Shown piece by piece: positions 37,701-47,026 of a stretch of 64,000 nucleotides of DNA; positions within the stretch are counted from its first letter, which is position 1, and each line of letters starts with the position of its first letter. This stretch comes from Strigops habroptila. Lineage: Eukaryota > Chordata > Aves > Psittaciformes > Psittacidae. The notes beneath the pieces were generated by a model. The model was not told the origin of the DNA, did not search any database, and was given only the letters and a program-made list of their open reading frames with translations. Position numbers and translations under genes: made by a program. The stretch is from contig NC_044283.2 of the NCBI RefSeq assembly GCF_004027225.2, forward strand, positions 33,982,207 to 34,046,206, written 5' to 3'.

Positions 37701-40700
37701 AATCAAATCAATATGGTGATACTGTAGTGTTCTTGCTTTGAAGATGAGACTGGGGAGAATCAGATTGCACACATTGCATTTATCTTCAGAGTCTCTTCAA
37801 AGTATATGCTTTTTGAGGCAAAATCTGCATAACAGTGGCACAGGATGGAACAAATGTGTTGAAATAAATTTAAAGGATTGAAAGTGCTCTAAAATGTGAG
37901 GCTTCTGTGACTTCTTGAAGTTAATCAGTAGTGTGCAGGTGTAGCAATGCATTCTGCACAGAAAAGGGAAGCCTGTCTTCTGTTTAATTGCAGAGCTGTG
38001 ATGGGCACAGGGATTCTGTTCCTGGCTGTCTTGGACAAACCTGTTAAATGATGTGAATAAAGTCATTGCTAGTACCATTATTCTTTGGTTTTTTCTCTTT
38101 CTCCCTCTGTTTTGTGTTTTCATCTCTACAGATGTCATATATCATGAAACTTTGAGTAACTATTGGAACTGAATGTGGAGTATTAGCACTTAAAATTGTG
38201 TATTGTGATAAAACTCTAATATAGTGATTTCTTTCTAGAAAATGCTGGGGGTTTTGCTGAACTCTAACAGCTAGAAAATGAAGCAAAGTATTAATTTCAC
38301 TTTAATAAACTGCATATTGAAAAATAAGGATCTTAATCTTTTGGTTCATGTCCTAGTTCTATGAAGGTTATGGACAGACTGAATGCACAGCTGGATGCTC
38401 ACTGTCACTGCCTGGTGACTGGACAGCAGGTATGGTGTTCAACAGTCTGCCAGTCTGTTAAATTTCAGGATGCTATTAAAGGTCCCTGATGGCATTAGTC
38501 TTCAGCATAAAGCTCTTGTAAAACAGAAGATGCTGCTTTTCTTCAAGTGAAGTAAAAAAGTTTTGATGGGATCCCTTGAAGTTTCTACCCTTAAATGGCT
38601 AGGAATGTTCAGTAATCCAAACTTTTAATAGGCTTTGTCCTTGTAAGTTGAAGTGGATTTAGGAGATGGGAGGTCATAGTATCAACCCTTGTCATTTTTA
38701 TAGAACAGGAATCTGCTGTGTATAAACACATTGCTGGAAATTTAAATTGCATTTTTGGTGTTGGAACAAACAGTGAGCATTTGTCAGCTGTTACATCTCT
38801 AGCTCCCTAACTGAAATAAGATTGATAATTGAAGCTATGGTGGGACTTCTGCTACTTAAATGTGTCCATAAAGTGAAGATCCTGATTATAAGAAAAAAAT
38901 CCTGAGTACATGGTGCAACTTTTAACATTCTAGGGATATCTGAGAATTTAATGTTTCAGTCCCAGCAAAACTAAGCTATTACTGTCCCGGTATTGGTGTA
39001 GTGCATTATCAGAAATCAGTTTTCCATCTTTTTTACTTTAGCATGTAACAAGGTTATTGTTTTAAGAACCTGACATAAAAAGCAGTGCAGGCTGTTGAAG
39101 TGTTACTTTGTCTAATAGGGCATGTTGGAGCACCCATGCCATGCAGTATCATCAAGCTTGTTGATGTACAAGAAATGAACTACTTGGCTGCCAAAGGAGA
39201 GGGTGAGGTAAGTAATTTCAAAAGGTCAATGTGAGCCTCTTAGGAAATCTTGGAAAATGTTTTTTCTTCATGAAATAACTCGCTGAGTTTAGTGCAAGTG
39301 CTAAACAAGGCCTGCTACCTAAAATCATGGAATACCTAAAAAAAAATGCCTGCATGCGATGTCAGCTAATAATTCACAGAAGCAAAATAGGAAATGGTGT
39401 ATTGGGAGAAAAAGCTGCTTACTGTGGGATAACAGATTACTATGTATTTATGATTGTATGGCTAACATGCCATCTACCAGCTGTGGGATAGCTGAGAAGC
39501 TACCTGTCTCATAGTGCATTTACCCTCCAGTAAAATGCTAGCAGAAGGGTTCCTCCCCCTTTCTCTCCCTCTGCCACTGTCAAGTGCTAGGGAACATGCT
39601 GATGCGTGTAGCTTGTTACCCCGCTTGTGATGTGAGATGAGGTAATCTAAAGTGGCTGGAACACCATTAGGAGAAGTGGAGCCAAAATGTCATGAAGGCT
39701 GCTAATGATTTGTGACAACTGCCTGCGCATTCTTTTCTTCTGCAGCCTGCACAAATTTAGCATGTATGTCTTCAAATTGCACTTTGAAGACTCAGCTTTT
39801 GTGTGTAATGCTATATGCTGTCTCTTTCAATATTTTTTCCCAAGTAAAAAATATACAGCTTGAACTTCGTGTATATACTTTGAACAGATGTCCATGCAGT
39901 AATGTATTTTCCCCAAGCCCTGAAAGCGAATTAACTGTGGTGTCTTTTATATGCTTTTGAGAGGCCTTGGGGGCAGTTGAGGAGTGAGAAAGGAATAAAT
40001 AAAAAGTAGCTTAAGCAAGTAGCTAATTTGTGACTGCGAACAATCTATAATCGTAATTTGCTCTGGTTGTAATTTGTATGAGACTAGAGGCAAGTCATTA
40101 GGCTTTAATTCCCAGAAATACTCAAGGGTTTAGTTGGGCTTGGTGGTGGGAAAATGTGGGCAAGTGGACAGCAATGTCAGGATTCTTTCCTGTACTGCAT
40201 ATGACCCTATGTTTGCTATTCCATGATTCTATGTTTAGTCCTTTTTTTTTTGCTTCACTTTAAATATGCTTCTAAAGCTTGGTCTGCTTGAGGAATGTAA
40301 ATTCTTACAATGTGAAACAGTTAAGTCTTTTTTTAAAAAGACCCAAAACCTTCCAAAATGTTTTGTTTGCACTTACCTTGCAAGTTTGCTGTTTCCAAAG
40401 GAATTACTTTGGACTTTGGAATAAATATGGTAGCACCTTAATATATCAGGTACCATCTTAGTCTTTCAGTCTTAACTTCCTCAGTGTGAGCTATTCTGAA
40501 TTTAACAAACTCAGTCTAACTTGTTTCGCAGAACTGAAGCCCACAGCTATAGAATTGGCTCCCATTATCTTTTGCCTAAAGTAGATCTTCCTCCTCACTG
40601 TCTCGCTGTCTGTCTGCTCTTCAGCTGGATTAAGCACTCCTAGTTTTCCTTTCTGAGAGTAAGCTTTCAGTATTCTCCATTCTGTCAGCCTTGCTTTTTG

Positions 40701-43700
40701 CTTTTGCCACTTATTCATGTTCAAGAAGGATAAATTTGTGAATAGAATCATAAATCCTCACATGCAGATGAGGTCTTAGTGCCAGTTAGCAGCATACAGA
40801 TAATGGTTTGCTGTCTCAACTGGGAAAAGCTGTCACCTAATGCCATCCTGTGATTGTAGGAGCCATGAAAAAATGAAACATTTGATCAGTCAGCCATTTA
40901 CTTGACTGGGACGTAGAGATCTCCTCTACACATATGCTTCCAGATAAGCTCTGTTTTATAGCAGAAATGACTTGGTTCTTAAAACATGATCTTGGTTTGG
41001 TCACAAGTTTGGTACTGTCTCTACAAGGTCATCAGAACCCTCACATACTCAGATTGCCCTCCTATTGACATCTCTGTTCATTGTATTGTAGTTCACCAGT
41101 GTGCCTATATTTTCGGTGCTTACCTCCGCATAAAATACTTTGGGGATTTTCTTGGGAGTCTTTGGACTATATTTCTTTTATGAACTACGTAATTTTTCCT
41201 TCTGGTCTGAGAACTGATATTAGTGCCTCAAGATTCTTTAGCCAGTTCCTTGCCCACTTCAAAATTGTACTAATCCCCTAGACTAATAGTTGTCCTATAA
41301 CTTATCCACCCCTATTGATATTATCCAGTTAAGTTTAACTTAAAACTGGATTTCTCTATCCCCTTCTTCTAGATTTGTTCTTGAGTCCTGATATTATTGC
41401 TCACACCAGACCCTTCTTGCTGTCTTCCATCATGCCAAGCTGGTGTGATGGTTTGAATCCTTTGCTGCTTCTGAGGACTCCTGTAGAGCTTTCAGGGACT
41501 TTGGACTCTCAATTCCCAAACAGTTGTGTACAGTGGGCATCTTTAAGTTTTGCTTCAGCCTTGTTTATCTCTCTGTCCTCATTTCTAAGGAGTTATTTTT
41601 AATGTTTATAGTCCTGCAGATCTTTAAATCTGTCCTGTGTCCTACTCTCTCCACCAGAGAAAGCTTGCACAACCTTGGCTGTTACATTGAGAAGAAAATA
41701 CTTAAATCTGGGGTCATCTCTGGATACTTCAGGCTCTACTCCATGTTCCTGACTAGTTGCTTTACTTCTATGTTCTCTTACTGACAAACGCTTGCTCTAC
41801 TCATGGTTTTAATTTAGCTTGTAAGGTCTAACCTGATTCCCTGGCAGCCTCTTCACTTATAAACCTTTAATCTTGTTGGTTTCTTTTCATACCTTGTAAG
41901 CATACTTTTTGATCCTAATAATGCCCATGCCTCCAGGGAAGCTGTTCTTGGTTTTCTACTTGGTATACAAATCCAGGCAAACTTCAATTTAAAGAAACTG
42001 CAGGTTCCCATTATATAGGAGTCTTGCGTGCTCTAAGGTATTAACTGTGTTACTTCTGAACAACAAACATGTAATTTGCTTGATATGCATTTTTTTTCAT
42101 CGCTAGTTTTAACACAATGCCCCTGCTGCTTACCAAAGCTGAAACAAGCATGCTGTCAGGCTGAGGGGTAATATTTCTGGATTCAGCAGAATTTCTTCAG
42201 ATAAATAAAAATTTCCTCTGATAAATTCAGATTATACAAACAGCAGGTAGGAACACTGCTGCTAGACTGAAAGAGAACAGATGCTTCTAATAGCTTATTA
42301 TACTTCATACCAATGGAAAACGTTAGGTCTCCAAAAACCATGAGCAGGAATTTCTGTACCAATGCATAAACTTCATCTTGTCTTTTTAGCAGGGGTTATT
42401 TAGAACCACTGGAGAAAGCATTCATTGAAGCTGTGTTTGCTAATCTCCCTTCATAGTACATACACTAATAAATGGCTGTTTTTAGGTGTGTGTAAAAGGG
42501 CCAAATGTATTTCGTGGCTATTTGAAAGATCCAGAAAAAACAGCAGAAGCTCTGGACAAAGATGGCTGGCTTCATACAGGAGATATCGGGAAATGGCTAC
42601 CAGTAAGTTAACTTATAGAGCTAAAATGTACTTCTATAGTTATCAGCAGTAACTTGACAAAACAGAAAATATTTGGTATTGAACACAATGAATTACGTGA
42701 AAGACAAGTTATTTTAGGAGGAGGATAATTACTGTTCTAGACAAATTTGTGTGCCGAGGGCTGAAAAGGTATTAGCAGTGCCAGTCCTGAGGCTTTCCCT
42801 AGTTTAGGTTAGCTGATATAGACTCTGTTTACTTCTAACATCAGCTTGACAGTGCTCTGGCAGTATTTTGCTGTACTAGTGTGGCATGCTTAAGCTGTGT
42901 AGATTGGTGTTTTCACTTGAAGTGCCTCCTCTGAGTGGAAGTTATTTCTGTCAACAGAATGGTACATTGAAGATCATTGACCGGAAAAAACACATATTTA
43001 AACTAGCCCAGGGAGAGTACATAGCACCAGAGAAAATAGAAAATGTGTATCTGAGATGTGAAGCACTTGCTCAGGTGTTCGTCCATGGAGAGAGCTTGCA
43101 GGTAAGTATTCTTTAGGGAACTTCAAAAATAAATGCAAGAAGAGACTGCAGAAGAGTCTTTTCCTCTCTCCCCCACCCCAAACTTTGGGACTGAAACCTT
43201 AAGGTTTTTTTAACATTACACATTTTGGTTCTTTTGACACATTTTTGTACTTTGGGCTCCAGCAGTCATATAGCATGTTTCTGGATTTAGTTTCAGACAG
43301 GTAGTGAAGCTGGATTAATTTGAGTATTAATAACTCATGGAAGTTGCTAACAATGTGCAGGGGAAGGAGAAAAAAACAAAACCCCACAACACAAAAGGGG
43401 TGGAAAAACCCCACCACCACCAACAAAAAAACCCACCTATATCCAAGATGTCCAGGCTTTTACAAGTATAAACTGAAGTGTGGCTCTTAACAAGAGTAAT
43501 TCTCAAATACAAATTCTGAACTGCACTCCCACATTAAAGTTGCAGGAAGCTGCTGACTTTACAGCAGGGTCAGAAATGCTGTCTAAAACCTAACACTAAC
43601 TAGTGTGAAATGTGTAGGAACTAAAGTGTCGACTTAAAAAGGAGAAATGCTTGACAAAAATTCTTTTTTAGGCCTTCTTAGTAGCCATTGTGGTACCTGA

Positions 43701-44270
43701 TCCTGAGACTTTGCGCAACTGGGCCAAGAAAAAGGGATTTGAAGGCTCATATGAAGAGCTATGCAAAAACAAGGTGAGTCATATCTAACTACAGTTAGCT
43801 GTTCTGCACCACCTTTTTCAAGCTATACAATGTATTCTTGTATCCACAGGAGCTTAAAAACTATGTTTTGGAAGACATGGTGAGGATTGGGAAAGAATCT
43901 GGTTTGAAGTCATTTGAACAGGTAAGATGCTTGTGAGCATGATTCTATGAATTAAACACCGAATTCTTTAAACTTGTCAACACCAATATAATCCGGTTCT
44001 CCAGAAACTGCTTTTAATTTGCATCTGGAAAAAATCTAAAGTGATAGGCTTTATGATGTCTGGGTAATTGTTTAATAGCCTTGTCTATTCAAAGGATTGC
44101 AGCTTGGCTAGTAACTGTTTACTTTCCAGGTCAAAGACATTGCCATGCACAATGAAATGTTTACTATTGAAAACGGCCTGCTGACACCAACACTGAAGGC
44201 AAAGAGACCAGAACTGCGAAAATATTTCCAGTCACAGATAGATGAACTCTATGCCAATGCCAAAATGTAA
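16745..44270 (+). CDS. ACSL1: Long-chain acyl-CoA synthetase 1 (complete coding region, 20 coding exons)
   Basis: The enzyme activates long-chain fatty acids to acyl-CoA using ATP and CoA, through an acyl-AMP intermediate, on the cytosolic face of the endoplasmic reticulum and outer mitochondrial membrane. The exons splice in frame to 698 residues, the same length as human ACSL1. The protein shows a hydrophobic N-terminal anchor (about 25-46), the AMP-binding loop TSGTTGNPKG (276-285), the gate segment [11 protein letters not shown] in exon 11, YGQTE (458-462), the FACS signature starting [10 protein letters not shown] (533-542) with IIDRKK, and the C-terminal LTPTLKAKR region (about 670-678) with the likely catalytic lysine. 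An in-frame TGA lies 9 bases upstream of the ATG at 16778, fixing the start. The span here includes 33 bases of 5' UTR from 16745. Every intron has GT-AG ends. Identity rests on recalled human sequence. Confidence 0.97.
16778..16972 (+). CDS. ACSL1: ACSL1 first coding exon (residues 1-65)
   Basis: Acceptor tttcatatcaccag ends at 16744; donor gtaagt at 16973. It begins [15 protein letters not shown], nearly the same as human, and carries the membrane anchor ([17 protein letters not shown]). Ends in phase 0. Confidence 0.98.
16973..22027 (+). other. ACSL1 intron 2
   Basis: A 5.1 kb AT-rich intron between the anchor exon and the next. I see no repeats of a known family, no coding exon and no RNA gene in it. 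Confidence 0.6.
22028..22142 (+). CDS. ACSL1: ACSL1 exon 3 (residues 66-104)
   Basis: Acceptor ttccttag, donor gtaagt. It encodes a more variable stretch ([15 protein letters not shown]) followed by [20 protein letters not shown]. It ends one base into the Asn codon completed by the next exon. Confidence 0.96.
22565..22629 (+). CDS. ACSL1: ACSL1 exon 4 (residues 104-125)
   Basis: Acceptor cttttttag, donor gtaagc. It encodes [20 protein letters not shown], conserved across ACSL1 proteins. Confidence 0.96.
22630..23916 (+). other. ACSL1 intron 4
   Basis: A 1.3 kb intron. A minus-strand exon-like segment (23747-23668) with a strong donor is noted in the findings. Otherwise featureless. Confidence 0.5.
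23917..24018 (+). CDS. ACSL1: ACSL1 exon 5 (residues 126-159)
   Basis: Acceptor cctctgcag, donor gtaatt. It encodes [16 protein letters not shown] and ends [10 protein letters not shown], matching the family motif IGIFAQNRPEW. Confidence 0.96.
24019..27009 (+). other. ACSL1 intron 5
   Basis: A 3.0 kb AT-rich intron with no recognised element. Confidence 0.55.
27010..27109 (+). CDS. ACSL1: ACSL1 exon 6 (residues 160-193)
   Basis: Acceptor tttttgtgcag, donor gtagga. It encodes [20 protein letters not shown] followed by [13 protein letters not shown]. It ends in phase 1. Confidence 0.97.
27271..27449 (+). CDS. ACSL1: ACSL1 exon 7 (residues 193-252)
   Basis: Acceptor ctttcatcag, donor gtaagc. 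It contains the variable region [20 protein letters not shown] and then [12 protein letters not shown], which matches human closely. The intron before it is only 161 bp. Confidence 0.96.
27450..30177 (+). other. ACSL1 intron 7
   Basis: A 2.7 kb AT-rich intron. It contains a perfect 12-bp inverted repeat at 29561-29588, listed separately. No other element recognised. Confidence 0.55.
29561..29588. repeat. Perfect 12-bp inverted repeat (hairpin)
   Basis: Arms atccttttatca (29561-29572) and tgataaaaggat (29577-29588) are exact reverse complements around a four-base loop. It lies in ACSL1 intron 7. Confidence 0.95.
30178..30210 (+). CDS. ACSL1: ACSL1 exon 8, 33-nt micro-exon (residues 253-263)
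   Basis: Eleven codons, [11 protein letters not shown], between acceptor ctttctgtag and donor gtaagt. Human has the matching DLGRANRRKPK. Skipping it would keep the frame. Confidence 0.93.
30363..30414 (+). CDS. ACSL1: ACSL1 exon 9 (residues 264-281)
   Basis: Acceptor ctctcatag, donor gtacac. It encodes [18 protein letters not shown]. The AMP-binding loop is split by the intron, the last Gly codon being completed in exon 10. Confidence 0.97.
31189..31262 (+). CDS. ACSL1: ACSL1 exon 10 (residues 281-305)
   Basis: Acceptor cttccttag, donor gtaaac. It completes the loop as [20 protein letters not shown] and ends VKTTE. Confidence 0.97.
31483..31560 (+). pseudogene. Candidate decayed second copy of the 78-nt ACSL1 gate exon
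   Basis: Between exons 10 and 11, the sequence from cctgatg (about 31499) to ctgtttg (about 31546) matches the core of exon 11 at roughly 60-65 percent of bases, with one base inserted before tgtttg. One frame reads [15 protein letters not shown] against [15 protein letters not shown]. An AG lies at 31481-31482, about 17 bases before cctgatg, where exon 11 has 18. Mammalian ACSL1 and ACSL6 carry two mutually exclusive exons for this gate segment, so a degenerate partner here is reasonable. The match is weak and may be chance. Confidence 0.35.
32249..32326 (+). CDS. ACSL1: ACSL1 exon 11, gate segment (residues 306-331)
   Basis: Acceptor actttcag, donor gtaagc. Seventy-eight bases encode [10 protein letters not shown] then [16 protein letters not shown]. 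This is the exon that is duplicated as mutually exclusive forms in mammals; here it has Phe in the gate position. Confidence 0.97.
32327..34611 (+). other. ACSL1 intron 11
   Basis: A 2.3 kb AT-rich intron. No second gate exon or repeat was recognised in it. Confidence 0.5.
34612..34746 (+). CDS. ACSL1: ACSL1 exon 12 (residues 332-376)
   Basis: Acceptor ttttctaacag, donor gtaagt. It encodes [20 protein letters not shown], then [20 protein letters not shown] and RMFDK, nearly identical to human. Confidence 0.98.
34747..36381 (+). other. ACSL1 intron 12
   Basis: A 1.6 kb intron with no recognised element. Confidence 0.5.
36382..36516 (+). CDS. ACSL1: ACSL1 exon 13 (residues 377-421)
   Basis: Acceptor ctttcttaatag, donor gtatgc. 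It encodes [20 protein letters not shown], then [19 protein letters not shown] and IFRKIQ. Confidence 0.97.
37269..37364 (+). CDS. ACSL1: ACSL1 exon 14 (residues 422-453)
   Basis: Acceptor tctgttgtag, donor gtgagt. It encodes [20 protein letters not shown] followed by [12 protein letters not shown]. Confidence 0.97.
38357..38429 (+). CDS. ACSL1: ACSL1 exon 15 (residues 454-478)
   Basis: Acceptor catgtcctag, donor gtatgg. It starts [13 protein letters not shown] with the adenylate-contacting YGQTE motif and ends in phase 1 at LPGDWTAG. Confidence 0.97.
39119..39207 (+). CDS. ACSL1: ACSL1 exon 16 (residues 478-507)
   Basis: Acceptor gtctaatag, donor gtaagt. It encodes [20 protein letters not shown] then [10 protein letters not shown]. 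Confidence 0.97.
39208..42485 (+). other. ACSL1 intron 16
   Basis: A 3.3 kb intron. The part from about 40600 to 41950 is pyrimidine-rich on the plus strand and holds several overlapping open frames of 60-86 codons, none recognisable. No repeat family was identified. Confidence 0.5.
42486..42602 (+). CDS. ACSL1: ACSL1 exon 17 (residues 508-546)
   Basis: Acceptor tgtttttag, donor gtaagt. It encodes [16 protein letters not shown] and the first half of the FACS signature, [14 protein letters not shown], with the ribose-contacting Asp at 540. Confidence 0.98.
42958..43101 (+). CDS. ACSL1: ACSL1 exon 18 (residues 547-594)
   Basis: Acceptor tctgtcaacag, donor gtaagt. It encodes [20 protein letters not shown] then [20 protein letters not shown], the hinge and start of the mobile C-terminal domain. 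Confidence 0.98.
43672..43773 (+). CDS. ACSL1: ACSL1 exon 19 (residues 595-628)
   Basis: Acceptor tctttttttag-like tract, donor gtgagt. It encodes [20 protein letters not shown] then [14 protein letters not shown]. Confidence 0.97.
43850..43921 (+). CDS. ACSL1: ACSL1 exon 20 (residues 629-652)
   Basis: Acceptor gtatccacag, donor gtaaga. It encodes [20 protein letters not shown] then SFEQ. The intron before it is only 76 bp. Confidence 0.96.
44130..44270 (+). CDS. ACSL1: ACSL1 last coding exon (residues 653-698)
   Basis: Acceptor tactttccag; stop TAA at 44268-44270. It encodes [18 protein letters not shown] then [15 protein letters not shown], with the lysine used in adenylation, and ends YANAKM. 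Confidence 0.98.
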   Translation, partial: VKDIAMHNEMFTIENGLLTPTLKAKRPELRKYFQSQIDELYANAKM

Positions 44271-45273
44271 CTGACAATGGAATGAGGGAAGTGGCACATG
44301 TCTGATGTCTACTGTTGGCCTTCGTATCTGTAATTTGACTACAGCAAACATAGGGAAGGAAACTGTGCAATCATTAACTTGTACAAAAATGGGTACTTGC
44401 CATAGGAACACTGAAGAAATGGAACACTGCCTTACTGTCAAGTTGTGTTGCATACTGTTTTTATGGTGACCTACAATTTCCAAAAAGAGCCTTAACTATA
44501 AATGGTAACTATATCTAAGTTATTTAAGACTTCCTTGGCCAAAAATGGGACTCTCCTTCACCAAGGAGCTAAGGTTTTCTTATTGCCAGCATGTTTGCTG
44601 TCTGCAGTGTATTTTGCAGTTGTCAATTCCACAAAGGATTTGGCAGGTTTGAAAATGCCTCTAAGTATCTTGCGTCCTCAGAAGGATTACTTAATCTGTT
44701 CAAAAAGAAAAAGACAAAACCCCCAACCACTAAAACCCCAAACCTTTACAGCTATATAACTGGTATCATATCTTGCATTAGTCCTAATGTTAACTGGGGC
44801 AAAATAGCTGAGGGGTTTTTTTCTTCCCTTCTGTATCTGCAGCCAGTTCTGAGATCTACTTTTATAAGGTAGAAGTCAGAACTCCACACAAAGGAGGCTG
44901 ATGAATACAAGTTCCTCAGAGTAAGCCTGCATATGGTGGTTCTGCACTGAAAGTGTGGATGCAGTTAATTCAGCAAGTGTAGCCTTTGCTGCATGAATGC
45001 AATTCCAGAGTGGTGCCAGCCTGGTAAATGAACAGATCCTAACTCTGGCAAGAACACTGGAGACCTAAAAACAAAACCATTCAGGAGGCTGGCTATGCTA
45101 ACAGTCAGGTAAACTGCACCTGTACTAGCCACTCATTTCCCTGTAATGAGCGTGTATTTAAAATGCATTTTAAAAATGTGCCAGGTCCTCTGTAAGCAGA
45201 AGAGCTTCTTGACATAACCTCTGTTTTCTGTGCTTTATGTATGAGCCACTGAGTATTCTTCACTGAATAGCAA

Positions 45274-45279
45274 AATAAA
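45274..45279 (+). terminator. Proximal poly(A) signal of ACSL1
   Basis: AATAAA followed by a tttttgcctgatgc T-rich tract about 12-30 bases downstream. Confidence 0.6.
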
Positions 45280-45754
45280 TCGGGTAGAATGTTTTTGCCT
45301 GATGCTTTGCAGCAATTGGAAGTATTTATGTATGCCAACAGAACTGTGTGTTGGCACAGGGTAGGTATTTGTTCAGGGATAAAAACCTAATTCCCAGATA
45401 AATTACAAAATAACTAGTTAAATTTGAGAAATCAGCAGAAATAAGCCTTATTACAGCAGAAGTCTTTTACTATCCTTAACAGAGTTGGTTTTGCATTAGC
45501 ATTCATTGCTGTTTTCAAAAACATGGATATATGTAAAATACAAGCACAACAAGGTTTGCACTAAGATTTGTGTGTGATTGTAATGCACTACTCTGTAGCA
45601 TAATTTCATACATGTGTGCAATTAAGGTACACAAATCAAAGTCAACTGTTAGAGCAGTAGTTTGTTACATTGGAATTCAAATGTTTGCTTAGTGTTGGCT
45701 ATTTCTATGTTTTATAAAACCAAAACAATTTTCAAAACCAATGAAGGAAACCAA

Positions 45755-45760
45755 AATAAA
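45755..45760 (+). terminator. Distal poly(A) signal of ACSL1
   Basis: AATAAA followed by ggtgaagtatttgttt-type GT-rich sequence about 20 bases downstream. Confidence 0.65.
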
Positions 45761-45780
45761 TATTTCTGCATTTCAACTTG

Positions 45781-46255
45781 GTGAAGTATTTGTTTATCAA
45801 GGGAAGATGCTGCTGACTAACAAGCCCAGGTGTCATTTGGTAACTGACAAGCTGTAAAACTCCACTGCTACAAATGTACTAAATAGAGGACAATGCTGGG
45901 TGTTGACACTTTACTTCTGGAAGGTAACTTTCTGCTTTGGTCTGATACTTGTGTAGGCTTTTGGCCAACGTTATAAGCAAGGGATGCTGTTGATTTGTTG
46001 GCCAGGTTGTACAATGCCACATACACACAGAAAATGGGGTTTGGGTGGTTTTAGTCATGTTACCTGGTTACAGGGCTAGGTGAATCCATCTGAACACTGA
46101 CGCCCCCTTGTGCCGCTGGGCAGCAGCCAACTTGGATGGAGAAAAAAATAAAATCTTGGTATTTGGAATGGGGAAACGCTACAAGAAGTACCTGTCAGTG
46201 CACAGGTACCTCGGTAATCCGTTCTGCAGTGAGCCGTGACCACTGCAGCTAGGCC
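45781..46255. other. Spacer between ACSL1 and CENPU
   Basis: Under 0.5 kb separates the distal ACSL1 poly(A) signal from the CENPU CpG island. No repeat or element recognised. Confidence 0.6.
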
Positions 46256-46725
46256 AAGGCGTTACCAGCCGGACGAGCTTGCTCTGATTCCTCCTGGCAG
46301 CTCGCCCCGCGTTCCGGCGGCATCCGCCCTCCTCACCCCGCTACTTCCACCTCCCCCCTTCCCCGCCCGCTCTCAGCGCGGCCCCGCTGCAGCGTCCCGC
46401 CCACCCCGGGGCGGAGCGGCCGGTCCCCTTCCGGTGCTGCCGCCGCTCGTCGCACCGCCCCTTCCCGCCAGCGGCGCGCTCGGTTCGAATCGCGGCGGGA
46501 AGGCGGCGGCGCCCGAGGCGGGTGGGTCCCTTGAGGGGGTCGGGCCGAGGCGCGCCCCTGTCCGCGGAGCCCCGCGCCGGGCGGTGGCGGTTGGGCGGGG
46601 CCGCCGCCCGCCATTGCGGCTCCTGAGGCGGCAGGCCCGGCCGGGCGGGCTCTGGGCGCCGGCGCCGCGGCCTGGTGTTCTCTGCGTGAGAGGATCGGCC
46701 CCAGGGAAGCAGAAGCGAAGGTGTA
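46256..46725 (+). promoter_or_regulatory. CpG-island promoter of CENPU
   Basis: About 470 bp of very GC- and CpG-rich sequence with several GGGGCGG boxes (for example near 46410 and 46598) and no evident TATA box. A likely 5' UTR exon ends at the donor gcgaag|gtgtaa (46721) and could splice to the acceptor gtcccag at 46887. That short UTR intron is inferred. Open frames through the island on both strands (46236-46760 and others) are composition artefacts. Confidence 0.8.
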
Positions 46726-46975
46726 AACAGCGTTATGCGCTGTCCTGTTTGTCTATTTAATGAACACGTCTTGGTCACTTAGGCGTGCTACACCAGGCGT
46801 CGGGCTGGCCTGAGGAAGGGAGCTGTGTTTCTGAAGTGAGTTACGCGTAATGCGCTGAGTTAACAGAGATTTCCCGTTCTGTCCCAGGTATTGAGACAGA
46901 GCAGATTTGTACTGGGGACAGTTTTTCGGTAGCTCTCCTCAGTTGGGTATTTAGCAGCGTCTACTGAATAGTGAA

Positions 46976-47026
46976 ATGTCCTCAAGGAAGAAAACGAAGA
47001 GAAATAATTCCAGCAATAAGTTAAAG
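46976..47026 (+). CDS. CENPU: CENPU coding exon 1 (residues 1-17)
   Basis: Seventeen codons, MSSRKKTKRNNSSNKLK, then donor gtaagt. Basic like the human N terminus but without clear alignment. An upstream in-frame stop supports this start. Confidence 0.75.

Larger units (their letters stand above)
44271..45780 (+). other. ACSL1 3' UTR
   Basis: About 1.5 kb of AT-rich sequence after the stop. Two canonical AATAAA hexamers lie at 45274-45279 and 45755-45760, each followed by T/GT-rich sequence, so two transcript ends are likely. The 3' boundary is an estimate. Confidence 0.75.

Noticed and set aside
40600-41950. Cluster of overlapping open frames in ACSL1 intron 16
   Set aside because: Several unrelated frames on the same strand, pyrimidine-rich composition, no domain or splice pairing.
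46236-46760. 174-codon plus-strand open frame at the CENPU promoter
   Set aside because: The same CpG-island artefact; no similarity to CENP-U and an antisense 145-codon frame overlaps it.
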